Part shown: in pieces, positions 47,291 through 54,852 of the stretch
Layout of the letters: each line of letters starts with the position of its first letter
Numbering within the stretch: position 1 is the stretch's first letter
Assembly: GCA_039944535.1 (NCBI GenBank)
Contig: JBDUYP010000001.1
Location: 186,001 to 250,000, forward strand
Reading direction: 5' to 3'
DNA: 64,000 bases
Source of the DNA: JAMZMI01 sp039944535
Lineage (GTDB): Bacteria > Bacteroidota > Bacteroidia > Cytophagales > Cyclobacteriaceae
The notes under the pieces: model-generated
Told to the model about the DNA's origin: nothing
The model's input: the letters and a program-made list of their open reading frames with translations, nothing else
Databases searched by the model: none
Translations under genes and position numbers: made by a program

Positions 47291-47815
47291 TTAGTTCAAT
47301 TCGCTGATTTGGAAGTAGCGTTCCCTTACAGGGTTAAGTCCGAAAATATCTTCGTCACATGGTGTTTGTTCAAGTTCCCTTCTGGTTAGCCCAAATTCAT
47401 AGCTTCTTATCAAATCGTCAAGAGTTGTTGCAGGGGTGTTCGAACCAATCCGAACTGGATTCAAAAGTTCACTTTTTGATTCACTTAGCTCTAGCAAGTC
47501 AATTGCAGATTCGTTCAGATAAGTTGCATCAAGCATGTCAACACAGGTTGTGAATATCATGCCGTTCGGGATTTGTCGCCCAAACAGTCCGTTCTCGTTT
47601 TGAAAACACAACCCATACCAAATTCCTCCTTCATCCTTGGTTACGTCAATTACGATTGCCTTCAACCTTCCGTCAATTTCTACTGGTTGTCCAAACCTTA
47701 ATTCAAGTTCCAGTTCCTGCCATAAAGGATTTGATTCAACTGGCGGTTGAGGAGTTGAGCAGCCGATAAAAGTTAGAAAACTCAAAATGGTGAGAGATTG
47801 GAGAATTTTGCTCAT
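47291..47815 (-). CDS. Small lipoprotein of unknown function
   Basis: 174 residues with a signal peptide and lipobox (LTFIGC). The rest (LWQELELELRFGQPVEIDGRLKAIVIDVTKDEGGIWYGLCF) has an alternating beta-strand character and is not recognised. It is a lone minus-strand gene lying between the GTTAG end of a short repeat and the attC-like element at 47833, which fits a cassette. Confidence 0.6.
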   Translation of the reverse strand: MSKILQSLTILSFLTFIGCSTPQPPVESNPLWQELELELRFGQPVEIDGRLKAIVIDVTKDEGGIWYGLCFQNENGLFGRQIPNGMIFTTCVDMLDATYLNESAIDLLELSESKSELLNPVRIGSNTPATTLDDLIRSYEFGLTRRELEQTPCDEDIFGLNPVRERYFQISELN

Positions 47816-47832
47816 AGGAAATATTAATGCTT

Positions 47833-48056
47833 ACGCCCATGTATGAGGCGTGTGCTCATACATGGCTAATACCTGCAAAATAGTGAAGTCTGCCGGTGCT
47901 TCCAAAGTTTGTAGAAAGCAGTGCGTTCTGAAGTGAAAAAATCCCGCATGCTGAAGTCACCAAACTGCACAAAACTATCTCGGCGGCTGATTCACGGTCA
48001 AGTCCTGATGCAGTTTGTAGAAAGCAACCAAGCACATGCCTTCATACATAATGTTA
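47833..48056. repeat. attC-like 224-bp element, copy 2
   Basis: Begins TTACGCCCATGTATGAGGCG and ends ATGCCTTCATACATAATGTTA, again imperfect inverted ends. Interior blocks match copy 1 in order (AAAATAGTGAAGTCTGCCGG, AAAAATCCCGCA, CGGCGGCTGATTCACGGTCA). It lies between two minus-strand genes, 18 bp before one start and 8 bp after the other stop. Confidence 0.7.
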
Positions 48057-48063
48057 TGGGTAG

Positions 48064-48561
48064 TTATTCGAGTGCCTTCAGTGTGAGTTGCAGGATTCCA
48101 AACAAGAAAACAAATGTCAGATTAACAAGCCTGTGTCTCATTGTTAAGACTGGAAGTTTAGAAGGTTTTCGTCCATTAAATGCAACCGCCAAAAGGTATG
48201 TTATCATTGGGATAAATGTTAGTCCGTACAGAGCCAATGCAGCTTTGAGTGTGTCCGTTAGTTCGTAGTTTAGGAGTTCGTATCTAAGAGTTAAGGTATA
48301 AACCATAACAAGTCCAGCAGGCGTTATAAAGTACAGAACCTGCCTTGCTATTGCGGGTTTGATTCTTGACTTCTTTTTCAAATGATCAAACCACATAAAT
48401 AGGGTTGTACCATGAAATATTATTCCAGCAATTGTTAGCCCTGTCGGGGTGTTGTTCCTAAGATCACTGCTTGTATAGAGGAGCACCATAATCAGATAGA
48501 ACAATCCAATAATGTCAATAAGTCTTGGTTCATTCTCTGCTGTTCTAAAATAATTTGTCAT
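48064..48561 (-). CDS. Small polytopic membrane protein
   Basis: 165 residues with four or five hydrophobic helices (IIGLFYLIMVLLYTSS, GLTIAGIIFHGTTLFMWF, VLYFITPAGLVMVYTLTL, FIPMITYLLAVAF, LTFVFLFGILQLTL). No family recognised. Flanked by the attC-like element on its 3' side and palindrome site B (48595-48615) upstream of its start. Confidence 0.6.
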   Translation of the reverse strand: MTNYFRTAENEPRLIDIIGLFYLIMVLLYTSSDLRNNTPTGLTIAGIIFHGTTLFMWFDHLKKKSRIKPAIARQVLYFITPAGLVMVYTLTLRYELLNYELTDTLKAALALYGLTFIPMITYLLAVAFNGRKPSKLPVLTMRHRLVNLTFVFLFGILQLTLKALE

Positions 48562-48594
48562 TCGAAGTGGTGGTGATTACCCATAACAATTGGC

Positions 48595-48615
48595 TAACGC
48601 TCACTGTGCGCGTTA
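48595..48615. repeat. Small attC-like palindrome, site B
   Basis: TAACGCTCAC-T-GTGCGCGTTA, one mismatch between the arms, preceded by CCATAACAATTGGC. It lies 34 bp upstream of the membrane protein start. Same type as sites A and C. Confidence 0.6.
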
Positions 48616-48778
48616 TTCATTTATAGTTTTGTGGTTTGTTTTTTATTCAACTTAATGAAAATCAAATAGATACCCGTTTATAAGCGTTGGCAAGTGACTA
48701 TGCAAGTGCCTGTTACCCATTTGTTTCCCTAAACCTACCCGTTTTCTCTGAGTCATGCAATGGCGTTGTTTGCTTAGC

Positions 48779-48855
48779 TACTCTGAGTTACTCGAAGAGA
48801 ACTCTGAGGGCTTGAACTTGAAATCATTCAATGAGGTGAATCTAAAGGTATATTA
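48779..48855. repeat. 77-bp repeat with CTCTGAGTT/AACTCTGAG hairpin (copy b)
   Basis: ACTCTGAGTT-ACTCGAAGAG-AACTCTGAG followed by GGCTTGAACTTGAAATCATT, CAATGAGGTGAATCTAAAGG and TATATTAG. The sequence to its left (TGAGTCATGCAATGG) also resembles that left of copy c. The stretch 48616-48778 between site B and this repeat holds no gene that I can see. Confidence 0.8.
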
Positions 48856-48889
48856 GACTCTGTAATTTATGTAGAGGCTTTTATCAAAA

Positions 48890-49025
48890 TATACCCGAAG
48901 GGGTATAAATTGCGGTTGTTTTAAAATATATACCCTAAAGGGTATAGTGCTGGGAGGATCAGAATTTTTATACCCGTTGTGGTATAGTAAAGCAAAATTT
49001 AGTAATTTCAACCCGAAAGGGTATA
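48890..49025 (+). promoter_or_regulatory. Four evenly spaced hip operators
   Basis: Four 18-bp palindromes of the form TATACCC-N4-GGGTATA lie at 48890-48907, 48929-48946, 48969-48986 (one arm mismatch) and 49008-49025 (left arm degenerate). Their centres are 39, 40 and 39 bp apart, and the last ends 6 bp before the hipB start codon. HipB antitoxins bind multiple palindromes of this general kind in their own promoter, so cooperative autorepression is the likely role. Confidence 0.88.
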
Positions 49026-49031
49026 AGAAAG

Positions 49032-49247
49032 ATGAAAACAACATTAGCACAGTTCATCAAAGGGAAAAGAAAGCAAGCAAGGATGAATCAGGAAGATCTG
49101 TCATTTGCTGCTGGAGTTGGCTTAAGGTTTGTCAGAGAACTTGAGCAAGGAAAGCCAACATTGAAAATGGACAAAGTCAATCAAGTGTTGAATCTGTTTG
49201 GATATGAATTGGGACCAATAGTAGTTAACAGAGATGAGGAAAGCTAA
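49032..49247 (+). CDS. hipB: HipB-like helix-turn-helix antitoxin/repressor
   Basis: 71 residues, one HTH_3 (Xre-type) domain: FIKGKRKQARMNQEDLSFAAGVGLRFVRELEQGKPTLKMDKVNQVLNLFGYEL. Typical of short HipB or Y4mF-type proteins paired with HipA. It follows four operator palindromes and overlaps the next gene by 14 bp. In hipBST systems HipB represses the promoter and may boost neutralisation by HipS. Confidence 0.93.
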   Translation: MKTTLAQFIKGKRKQARMNQEDLSFAAGVGLRFVRELEQGKPTLKMDKVNQVLNLFGYELGPIVVNRDEES

Positions 49248-49548
49248 AGTTCTTTATCAAAATGAATGGGCCGGGACACTAACTGAGGATGAGGAAGGAT
49301 ATCATTTTCAATACGAATATGAATATTTCGCAAAGGAGGGAGAGTCAATAAGTTTAACTATGCCATTAAAAAAAGAGGCGTATCATTCAAATATATTGTT
49401 TCCATTTTTTGATGGCCTTATCCCAGAAGGTTGGATATTAGACATAGTTGAAAAAAATTGGAAAGTCAGTGAGAAGGATAGAATGGGGGTTCTTCTGGTA
49501 GCATGCAAAGATTGCATAGGAGCTGTATCAATTGAACCATTAATATGA
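49234..49548 (+). CDS. hipS: HipS-like protein (HipA N-terminal subdomain)
   Basis: 104 residues corresponding to the N-subdomain 1 of HipA (KVLYQNEWAGTLTEDEEGYHFQYE, SLTMPLKKEAYHSNILFPFFDGLIPEGWILD, VLLVACKDCIGAVSIEP). In the tripartite hipBST system described in E. coli O127, the equivalent separate small protein HipS is the antitoxin. Here it likewise lies between hipB and the kinase gene, overlapping the kinase by 4 bp. Its role as antitoxin is by analogy. Confidence 0.85.
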   Translation: MRKAKVLYQNEWAGTLTEDEEGYHFQYEYEYFAKEGESISLTMPLKKEAYHSNILFPFFDGLIPEGWILDIVEKNWKVSEKDRMGVLLVACKDCIGAVSIEPLI

Positions 49549-50471
49549 CTTGTCTATACTGCTATAAAGACTCAGAAAGCGATTTTCACCCTAAGTGCAG
49601 CAAGAAAATATTCGGAGTTTCAGAACCTCCAAAAGTGCCTTACACAGGAGAAGACCTTCTGAACCTTGCCGAACAAATGATTAAGGGCAATGCAACAGTT
49701 ACAGGTGTTCAGCCGAAATTATCCCTACATATTGATAAACGCGACAATGAGCCTGAAAAGTTGACAATAGTTGGCTTATGGGGACAATTTATACTTAAGC
49801 CTCAGTCGCCAATGTGGGATGAACTTCCTCAAATAGAAGATTTGACAATGCACCTTGCGGAACTGTCACGAATTAGAACTGCCAGGCATTCTTTGATTCG
49901 ACTAGATTCTGGGGAATTAGCCTATATAACCGAAAGAATGGATAGAAAGGAAGGGGCAAAAAAGCATATGGAAGACATGTGTCAACTGTTGGGAAGACTG
50001 ACTGAAGACAAATACAAGTCGTCTCATGAGCTCATAGCTAAGGAGATAAAGCGGAGCAGTATAAATCCAGGGCTTGATTTGGTAAGGTTTTATGAGTTGA
50101 CCCTGTTTAGTTTCCTAACGGGAAACGCAGACATGCATTTAAAAAATTTTTCATTGCTTCAGAATGATCAGGGTAATTATGAACTAGCTCCTGCCTATGA
50201 TTTAGTTTCCTCTGCCTTAGTGGTCGAAGGAGACGATGAAGAGCTCGCTTTGACATTATGTGGTAAAAAGAAGAGGCTGAGAAAATCTGATTTTTTGAGA
50301 GCTATGACTACCTCTGGAATACCTAATAAAGCAGCGGAAAATATTCTAAACAAGTATTCAAAACTTCAAAGTTCATGGTTGGACTTTGTTAATCAGTCTT
50401 TCTTGTCCAAAGAGTTGGTAGAAAAGTATTGCCAATTAATTCAAAGCAAGCACGATCAGCTTTTCAGATAG
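49545..50471 (+). CDS. hipT: HipT-like serine/threonine kinase toxin
   Basis: 308 residues with the HipA kinase core but without the N-terminal subdomain, which is the separate upstream gene. The glycine-rich loop region reads NATVTGVQPKLSL, with threonines T51 and T53 where HipT of E. coli has autophosphorylated serines. The catalytic loop is GNADMHLKNFS (D196, N201) and the metal-binding Asp is D219 in APAYDLV. The 23-residue spacing fits the family. The N-terminus has a Cys-rich stretch (MTCLYCYKD...HPKC). Family members phosphorylate aminoacyl-tRNA synthetases (HipA: GltX; HipT: TrpS); the target here is unknown. Confidence 0.9.
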   Translation: MTCLYCYKDSESDFHPKCSKKIFGVSEPPKVPYTGEDLLNLAEQMIKGNATVTGVQPKLSLHIDKRDNEPEKLTIVGLWGQFILKPQSPMWDELPQIEDLTMHLAELSRIRTARHSLIRLDSGELAYITERMDRKEGAKKHMEDMCQLLGRLTEDKYKSSHELIAKEIKRSSINPGLDLVRFYELTLFSFLTGNADMHLKNFSLLQNDQGNYELAPAYDLVSSALVVEGDDEELALTLCGKKKRLRKSDFLRAMTTSGIPNKAAENILNKYSKLQSSWLDFVNQSFLSKELVEKYCQLIQSKHDQLFR

Positions 50472-50598
50472 CTCAGTTAGCTTATGGATGATAGCTGCTG
50501 CGCTTGTTGCACAACCCAATATATCTCCTTTTTGAAAACACTGATCTTAGAAAATGCGGCTCAGGTTGCTTGAGTCATGCTGTGAATTTGTTTTAGCC

Positions 50599-50666
50599 AC
50601 TCAGAGTTACTCGAAGAGAACTCTGAGGGCTTGAAATTCAATGAGGTGAATCTAAAGGATTGTTAG
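50599..50666. repeat. 68-bp repeat with CTCAGAGTT/AACTCTGAG hairpin (copy c)
   Basis: ACTCAGAGTT-ACTCGAAGAG-AACTCTGAG, then GGCTTGAAATTCAATGAGG, TGAATCTAAAGGATTGTTAG. It forms the 3' boundary of the YARHG gene, whose last codons and stop lie within the repeat. Confidence 0.8.
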
Positions 50667-51630
50667 ACATTTGTAATTGGATGATTCTAGCTTCGACATT
50701 TCTGATTTGTTGAACGTTAATCCGTTCAAGTTCAGTTAGTTCGTTCGTGGCATCAGTGTCAGTTGGTCTATACCAAAGTTTGCTATAAAAATGTTCGTTG
50801 AGGTCTTGACTTTTAAATTTATGACCGTAGCGAGCAAAGATTTCATTTCTCATAAGTCGAAGTTCAGCTAATGAATAATGAAATAAAATGTCATCAATTA
50901 AGGGTGTCAAGGATGCAAAGGCAAAATCTCCTGGCAGTTCAGACTTAACAAATGAAATTCGCTCAAGAAGATCGAGTTCATAAATCAGTTCACCTTGTTC
51001 CAACTCATCATATTCGTTTATCATCGCTTTGAATAAACTCAGCCCGGAGTTCGTTTTTTCAAAAAATAATGATGTCTCGGTTAGCTTAATTGCATCCATT
51101 GGAAAATCATAATCTGTTTCGAAGGTGTAGCTTTTTCCTTCTGTCAGACCTTCGACATTTGGGTAATTCGCACTAAATGTAACAATTTGACCAGTTTGCC
51201 TATTTCGGTACTTTCCGGCAAGTTGATGGTTTATCTTATTTGTATTAACTAGGTCTCTAAGTCCAACTTTTGACTTTATGAGGATGTTTTTTAAATCTGA
51301 TTGTTCGTCTTTTAATATCAAAAGTTCGTTTCCATCTATTTTTCGATATTCAAGCTTTTCATGAAGTTCGCCGTATGATGGTTCACATGGAAATGTGTTA
51401 GGACAATCAACATAAGCACCCAAGATTTCAAATTGATTTTCACTTATTGTTCGCCCGTAAAAACGATAGCCCCCTTCATGCAAATTTCCTCCATAGAATT
51501 GGATGATACCGTCTGAGAGAAATTCAGTACTGTATCCAACCGATCCATCAGTCCACCCACCTCCAAAGTTGTTCTGTGACATAACCAAGAGTTGTTGAAA
51601 ACTGAAGATTAATAGTAGTACTGTCCTCAT
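50638..51630 (-). CDS. Secreted YARHG-domain protein
   Basis: 330 residues with a signal peptide (about 1-18, ending VMSQ). The central part is not recognised. Near residues 253-290 it has a YARHG domain (SLAELRLMRNEIFARYGHKFKS...FYSKLWYRP), an extracellular domain common in Bacteroidota and Firmicutes whose role is unclear. The last seven residues (NPLDSPH) are encoded inside repeat copy c, so the reading frame has been extended into flanking repeat DNA. It is bordered by site C upstream. Confidence 0.75.
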   Translation of the reverse strand: MRTVLLLIFSFQQLLVMSQNNFGGGWTDGSVGYSTEFLSDGIIQFYGGNLHEGGYRFYGRTISENQFEILGAYVDCPNTFPCEPSYGELHEKLEYRKIDGNELLILKDEQSDLKNILIKSKVGLRDLVNTNKINHQLAGKYRNRQTGQIVTFSANYPNVEGLTEGKSYTFETDYDFPMDAIKLTETSLFFEKTNSGLSLFKAMINEYDELEQGELIYELDLLERISFVKSELPGDFAFASLTPLIDDILFHYSLAELRLMRNEIFARYGHKFKSQDLNEHFYSKLWYRPTDTDATNELTELERINVQQIRNVEARIIQLQMSNNPLDSPH

Positions 51631-51655
51631 TCAATTATAATGTCTAACAATAATG

Positions 51656-51676
51656 TAACGCGCACTGTGCGCGTTA
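51656..51676. repeat. Small attC-like palindrome, site C
   Basis: A perfect palindrome with 10-bp arms (TAACGCGCAC / GTGCGCGTTA) around a single T. Read on the minus strand it is followed by TTATTGTTAGAC and then the YARHG gene start. GTTAGAC fits the attC core consensus GTTRRRY, and GTCTAAC is found at the other end of the same gene. Confidence 0.65.
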
Positions 51677-51886
51677 TCCGTCTTTCAAATGTAGTCATAG
51701 TTCTCGTTTAACAACGATCTGGCGTGTAAACGAGAATCGCCAAAGCGATTTCACTGATCCTGAACGACCCTATAGCTCAAATTCGGTTGATTTGGGAGGC
51801 GCTGAATCCAATCAATTTCGCTATTGCTGTTTCTTGATATTTATTTCCCGAATTATTCAGGTTAACTTTCTATTTTTCCAGATATT

Positions 51887-52639
51887 ATGACCGCCATCAG
51901 AATACTCGTAGCAGAAGACAACCCCATGCATGCCTCCAAAATGGAAATGGTGCTGGACGAGATGGGCTATGAGGTTTTGGCCATAACTCCTTCGGAGGAG
52001 GAGTTTTTAAGGCTTTTCCGAGCTACCAAACCTGACCTGATCATCCTCGATATAGAACTATCCGATGCTGGAGATGGCGTGCAGATAGCCGCCAGGGTGA
52101 AGGAGATAAAACCCACGCCCACCATCTTTGCTACCTCTTTTGAGGACAAGGAGACCATCAACCGTGCCCTGCAGACTGACCCGTATGCCTACATCGTGAA
52201 GCCCGTAGAAAAACCCTCTCTGCAGGCTGCCATTGAGCTGGCGCTCTTCAAGTTTAGCAAGGCCGGCCAAACCACAAAACCAGAAAGCCCCACGAGCTGG
52301 GACGAGGATTTGATCCTGAAGGACAGCTTCTTTATCAAGGCAGGTGGCAAATTGGTAAAGGTACGTTTTGAAGATATCTTGTGGATACAGGTGGGGCAGG
52401 ATCGGTATTGTGAGATCATCACTTCCACGCGTGAGTTTCAGGTGCGCACATCCATGAATGACCTGGAGCAAAAACTTGACCCCACGGTTTTCGTCAGAAT
52501 ACACCGCTCACATATAGTCAATATTCACAAAGTGGATGGAATTGATGATATTGACATGGTGGTAGAGGTAGAAGACCAATCACTACCACTGGGTGGCTCC
52601 TATAAAAGCAACCTGATCAACAGGTTTAAATTACTTTAG
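51887..52639 (+). CDS. LytTR-family response regulator (unit 7)
   Basis: 250 residues. Receiver with VAEDN, D55 (LIILDIELSD), T (FATSFED) and K (IVKPVEKP); LytTR domain from about 150 (ILWIQVGQDRYCEIIT, FVRIHRSHIVNI, LGGSYKSNLINRF). This is the only module in which the regulator precedes the kinase, with 22 bp between the genes rather than an overlap. Its probable target site is at 54731-54762, upstream of the unit 7 large gene. Confidence 0.93.
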   Translation: MTAIRILVAEDNPMHASKMEMVLDEMGYEVLAITPSEEEFLRLFRATKPDLIILDIELSDAGDGVQIAARVKEIKPTPTIFATSFEDKETINRALQTDPYAYIVKPVEKPSLQAAIELALFKFSKAGQTTKPESPTSWDEDLILKDSFFIKAGGKLVKVRFEDILWIQVGQDRYCEIITSTREFQVRTSMNDLEQKLDPTVFVRIHRSHIVNIHKVDGIDDIDMVVEVEDQSLPLGGSYKSNLINRFKLL

Positions 52640-52661
52640 CACAAACCGAAAGGTCGCCGGC

Positions 52662-54704
52662 ATGATCAAATCATTGACTGTTTACATGGTTTTTCTGGCC
52701 TTAACTACGACATCAAGCCTATTCTCGCAGCGCCTTGAGTCTGGTGATAAGGGAGCAGAATTGCTTTGGCACCTTGTTCACTCTGAAAAGCACGATTCTC
52801 TGTCAATCTTTCTGGAGCACATGGAACCGGATCTTTACACAGCTTTATTGATTTTAGAAAAAAAGTATGGTGCCGACTCGGTTTCCGAATCGGTGATTAA
52901 TCGTCTCAAAGAGTTCACCAACACGGCACTAACTCAAACCGTGGCTGCCGCTGAGGTCATGATACAATACACCACTGAGCGAAAAGATACGCTTTACATG
53001 GCCCGATCATATTCGCTGCTAGCCAATGTGATATCTGAGCTGGGAGAAAACCAAAAAGCCCTGGAATACTGCCTCAAAGCCCTGGACTTTGCCAAAAGGG
53101 TGAAAGACGAAGAACTAATGCTGAATCTACTGAACAGCCTGGGCACGTTGCATCTCATTACCGGAGATTATCCCAACTCTGCCGCGTATTATAGGCGATA
53201 TATAAGTGAAGCAAAAGCCAATAACGATCTGGAAAGAGTAGCTGTTGGGAATCTGAACATTGGGAATGCTTTATCGGAGGATTTGCAGGAGGATTCAGCG
53301 AGGTATTTTTATGAAAAGGCACTCGACATAGCCCGGGATTTGAATTTGAAAACGGTGGAAGCTTACGCTCTGGGTAACCTGGCCTACCTTTTTGTAGAAT
53401 CAGGCGATATTGAAAAAGCCATTGAGTATCAAAAGGCAGGGCTGAAGATAGAAGAGACGACCAATGACAATATTGCCATGATCGATTCGCACAATGTACT
53501 GGCGACCTGCTATGCAAAATTGGGAAATCGCCAACAGGCTATTGATAATTACCAAAAAGCCATGAAAATTGCCCTTACTATCAACGCCAAATTCAAGATG
53601 CTGGATTTGCTCTTTGAAGGCCAGCAGGTTTTCGCTTATTTGGGCGATTTCCCAACGGCTTATGCCATATCAAGAAAGTATCAGCATCTGAACGATAGCC
53701 TGTTGAACGCCCGGCGCAATGCTCAGTTTGCTGAGCTCAGAGAGAAATATGAGACCGAACAAAAAGAGGCCAAGATTGAACACCTGGAAGAGGTTAAGAA
53801 GATTGCCGATTTAGAGATCGCTCAAAGGCGAAGCGAGAATATTGTTCTCGTAGTAGTGGTGGCCCTGCTGCTGGTAGTGGCGGTATTTATCTTTGTTTTT
53901 CTGATCCAGGCCAAAAAACGAAGGAAGGAGATAGAGGCCAGAAACGAGACCATCACCAAAATAAACAAAGCGCTCAACAAATCTCAGGATGCCCTGATCG
54001 CATCCAATAAGACAAAGGACAAGTTCTTTGCGTTGATCGCCCATGATCTACGGGGACCTGTCACCTCCATGCAGGGCATTGGCCGCATGCTGGCTTACTA
54101 CAATAAAAAGGGAGATGAAGCCAGAATCAACCAGCTAATCGAGCAGGTGGATCAATCGGCTTCTTCCGTCAACCATCTTTTGGATAACCTGCTCAAGTGG
54201 GCGCTTTCGCAAACCGATGGGCTCAACTATCAACCCACTGTAGTTGGTCTGGGTTCTCTTATTGAGGAGATCAGAATCATATTTGAGGAGGCAGTGAAAG
54301 CAAAAGAAATCGACCTGAAAGTTGAGCAAGAAGAAGGTGTTGCCGTGGAGGCAGACTACAACATGATCAGCACCGTGATCAGAAACCTCCTGAGCAATGC
54401 CATCAAGTTTTCTCCTCCTGGCGGCAGTGTCAGCCTGAGCGTAGAGCAAAAAGAAAATGCAGCCGTCATCACCGTTTCTGATTCGGGACAGGGTATGCCG
54501 CAGGAGACCATTGATAAGATCCTCACGGATCAGCCAGTGAGCAGCACACGCGGTACGCTCAACGAAAAAGGAACAGGTCTGGGTCTGGTCTTGTGTCAGG
54601 AGTTTGTCAGAAAACATGGGGGAGAGATGAATATCACTTCGTCGGATTCTGGCACGAGTATTAGCTTTCTGTTGACATTTACACAACAGACGCAAACTGC
54701 CTGA
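52662..54704 (+). CDS. TPR-sensor histidine kinase, HisKA type (unit 7)
   Basis: 680 residues: signal peptide (ending SLFSQ), a non-repeat N-terminal stretch, TPR repeats to about 350, membrane helix about 394-418 (IVLVVVVALLLVVAVFIFVFLI), coiled coil, HisKA with H461 (LIAHDLRGPVTSM) and HATPase (NLLSNAIKFSPPGG, DSGQGMP, GTGLGLVLC). The kinase core is closest to that of unit 2, yet its partner is a LytTR rather than a NarL-type regulator, so kinase and output have been recombined between modules. Confidence 0.91.
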   Translation: MIKSLTVYMVFLALTTTSSLFSQRLESGDKGAELLWHLVHSEKHDSLSIFLEHMEPDLYTALLILEKKYGADSVSESVINRLKEFTNTALTQTVAAAEVMIQYTTERKDTLYMARSYSLLANVISELGENQKALEYCLKALDFAKRVKDEELMLNLLNSLGTLHLITGDYPNSAAYYRRYISEAKANNDLERVAVGNLNIGNALSEDLQEDSARYFYEKALDIARDLNLKTVEAYALGNLAYLFVESGDIEKAIEYQKAGLKIEETTNDNIAMIDSHNVLATCYAKLGNRQQAIDNYQKAMKIALTINAKFKMLDLLFEGQQVFAYLGDFPTAYAISRKYQHLNDSLLNARRNAQFAELREKYETEQKEAKIEHLEEVKKIADLEIAQRRSENIVLVVVVALLLVVAVFIFVFLIQAKKRRKEIEARNETITKINKALNKSQDALIASNKTKDKFFALIAHDLRGPVTSMQGIGRMLAYYNKKGDEARINQLIEQVDQSASSVNHLLDNLLKWALSQTDGLNYQPTVVGLGSLIEEIRIIFEEAVKAKEIDLKVEQEEGVAVEADYNMISTVIRNLLSNAIKFSPPGGSVSLSVEQKENAAVITVSDSGQGMPQETIDKILTDQPVSSTRGTLNEKGTGLGLVLCQEFVRKHGGEMNITSSDSGTSISFLLTFTQQTQTA

Positions 54705-54730
54705 AAAATTTGATTACCTGGTTTGAGTAT

Positions 54731-54762
54731 TTCATGAACTGATTTCGGCAGTTCATGAATCA
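54731..54762 (+). promoter_or_regulatory. Candidate LytTR binding site, unit 7
   Basis: TTCATGAA[CT] motifs begin at 54731 and 54752, exactly 21 bp apart, between the kinase stop and the large gene start. Each copy also contains the small palindrome TTCATGAA. Confidence 0.68.
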
Positions 54763-54852
54763 TTGGCCATTTCACATCCGGAGACTGAGCAGATTTAAGG
54801 TACACATCATTACGCGCTACGCGAGTGATCATAACTTTAAAACGCCTTTATC

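Noticed and set aside
48890..49025. Possible CRISPR-like spaced repeats
   Set aside because: Only four 18-bp palindromes with ~21-bp gaps directly before hipB; these are operators, not repeats with spacers.
54135..54695. Minus-strand ORF of 186 codons
   Set aside because: Shadow of the unit 7 kinase HisKA/HATPase region.
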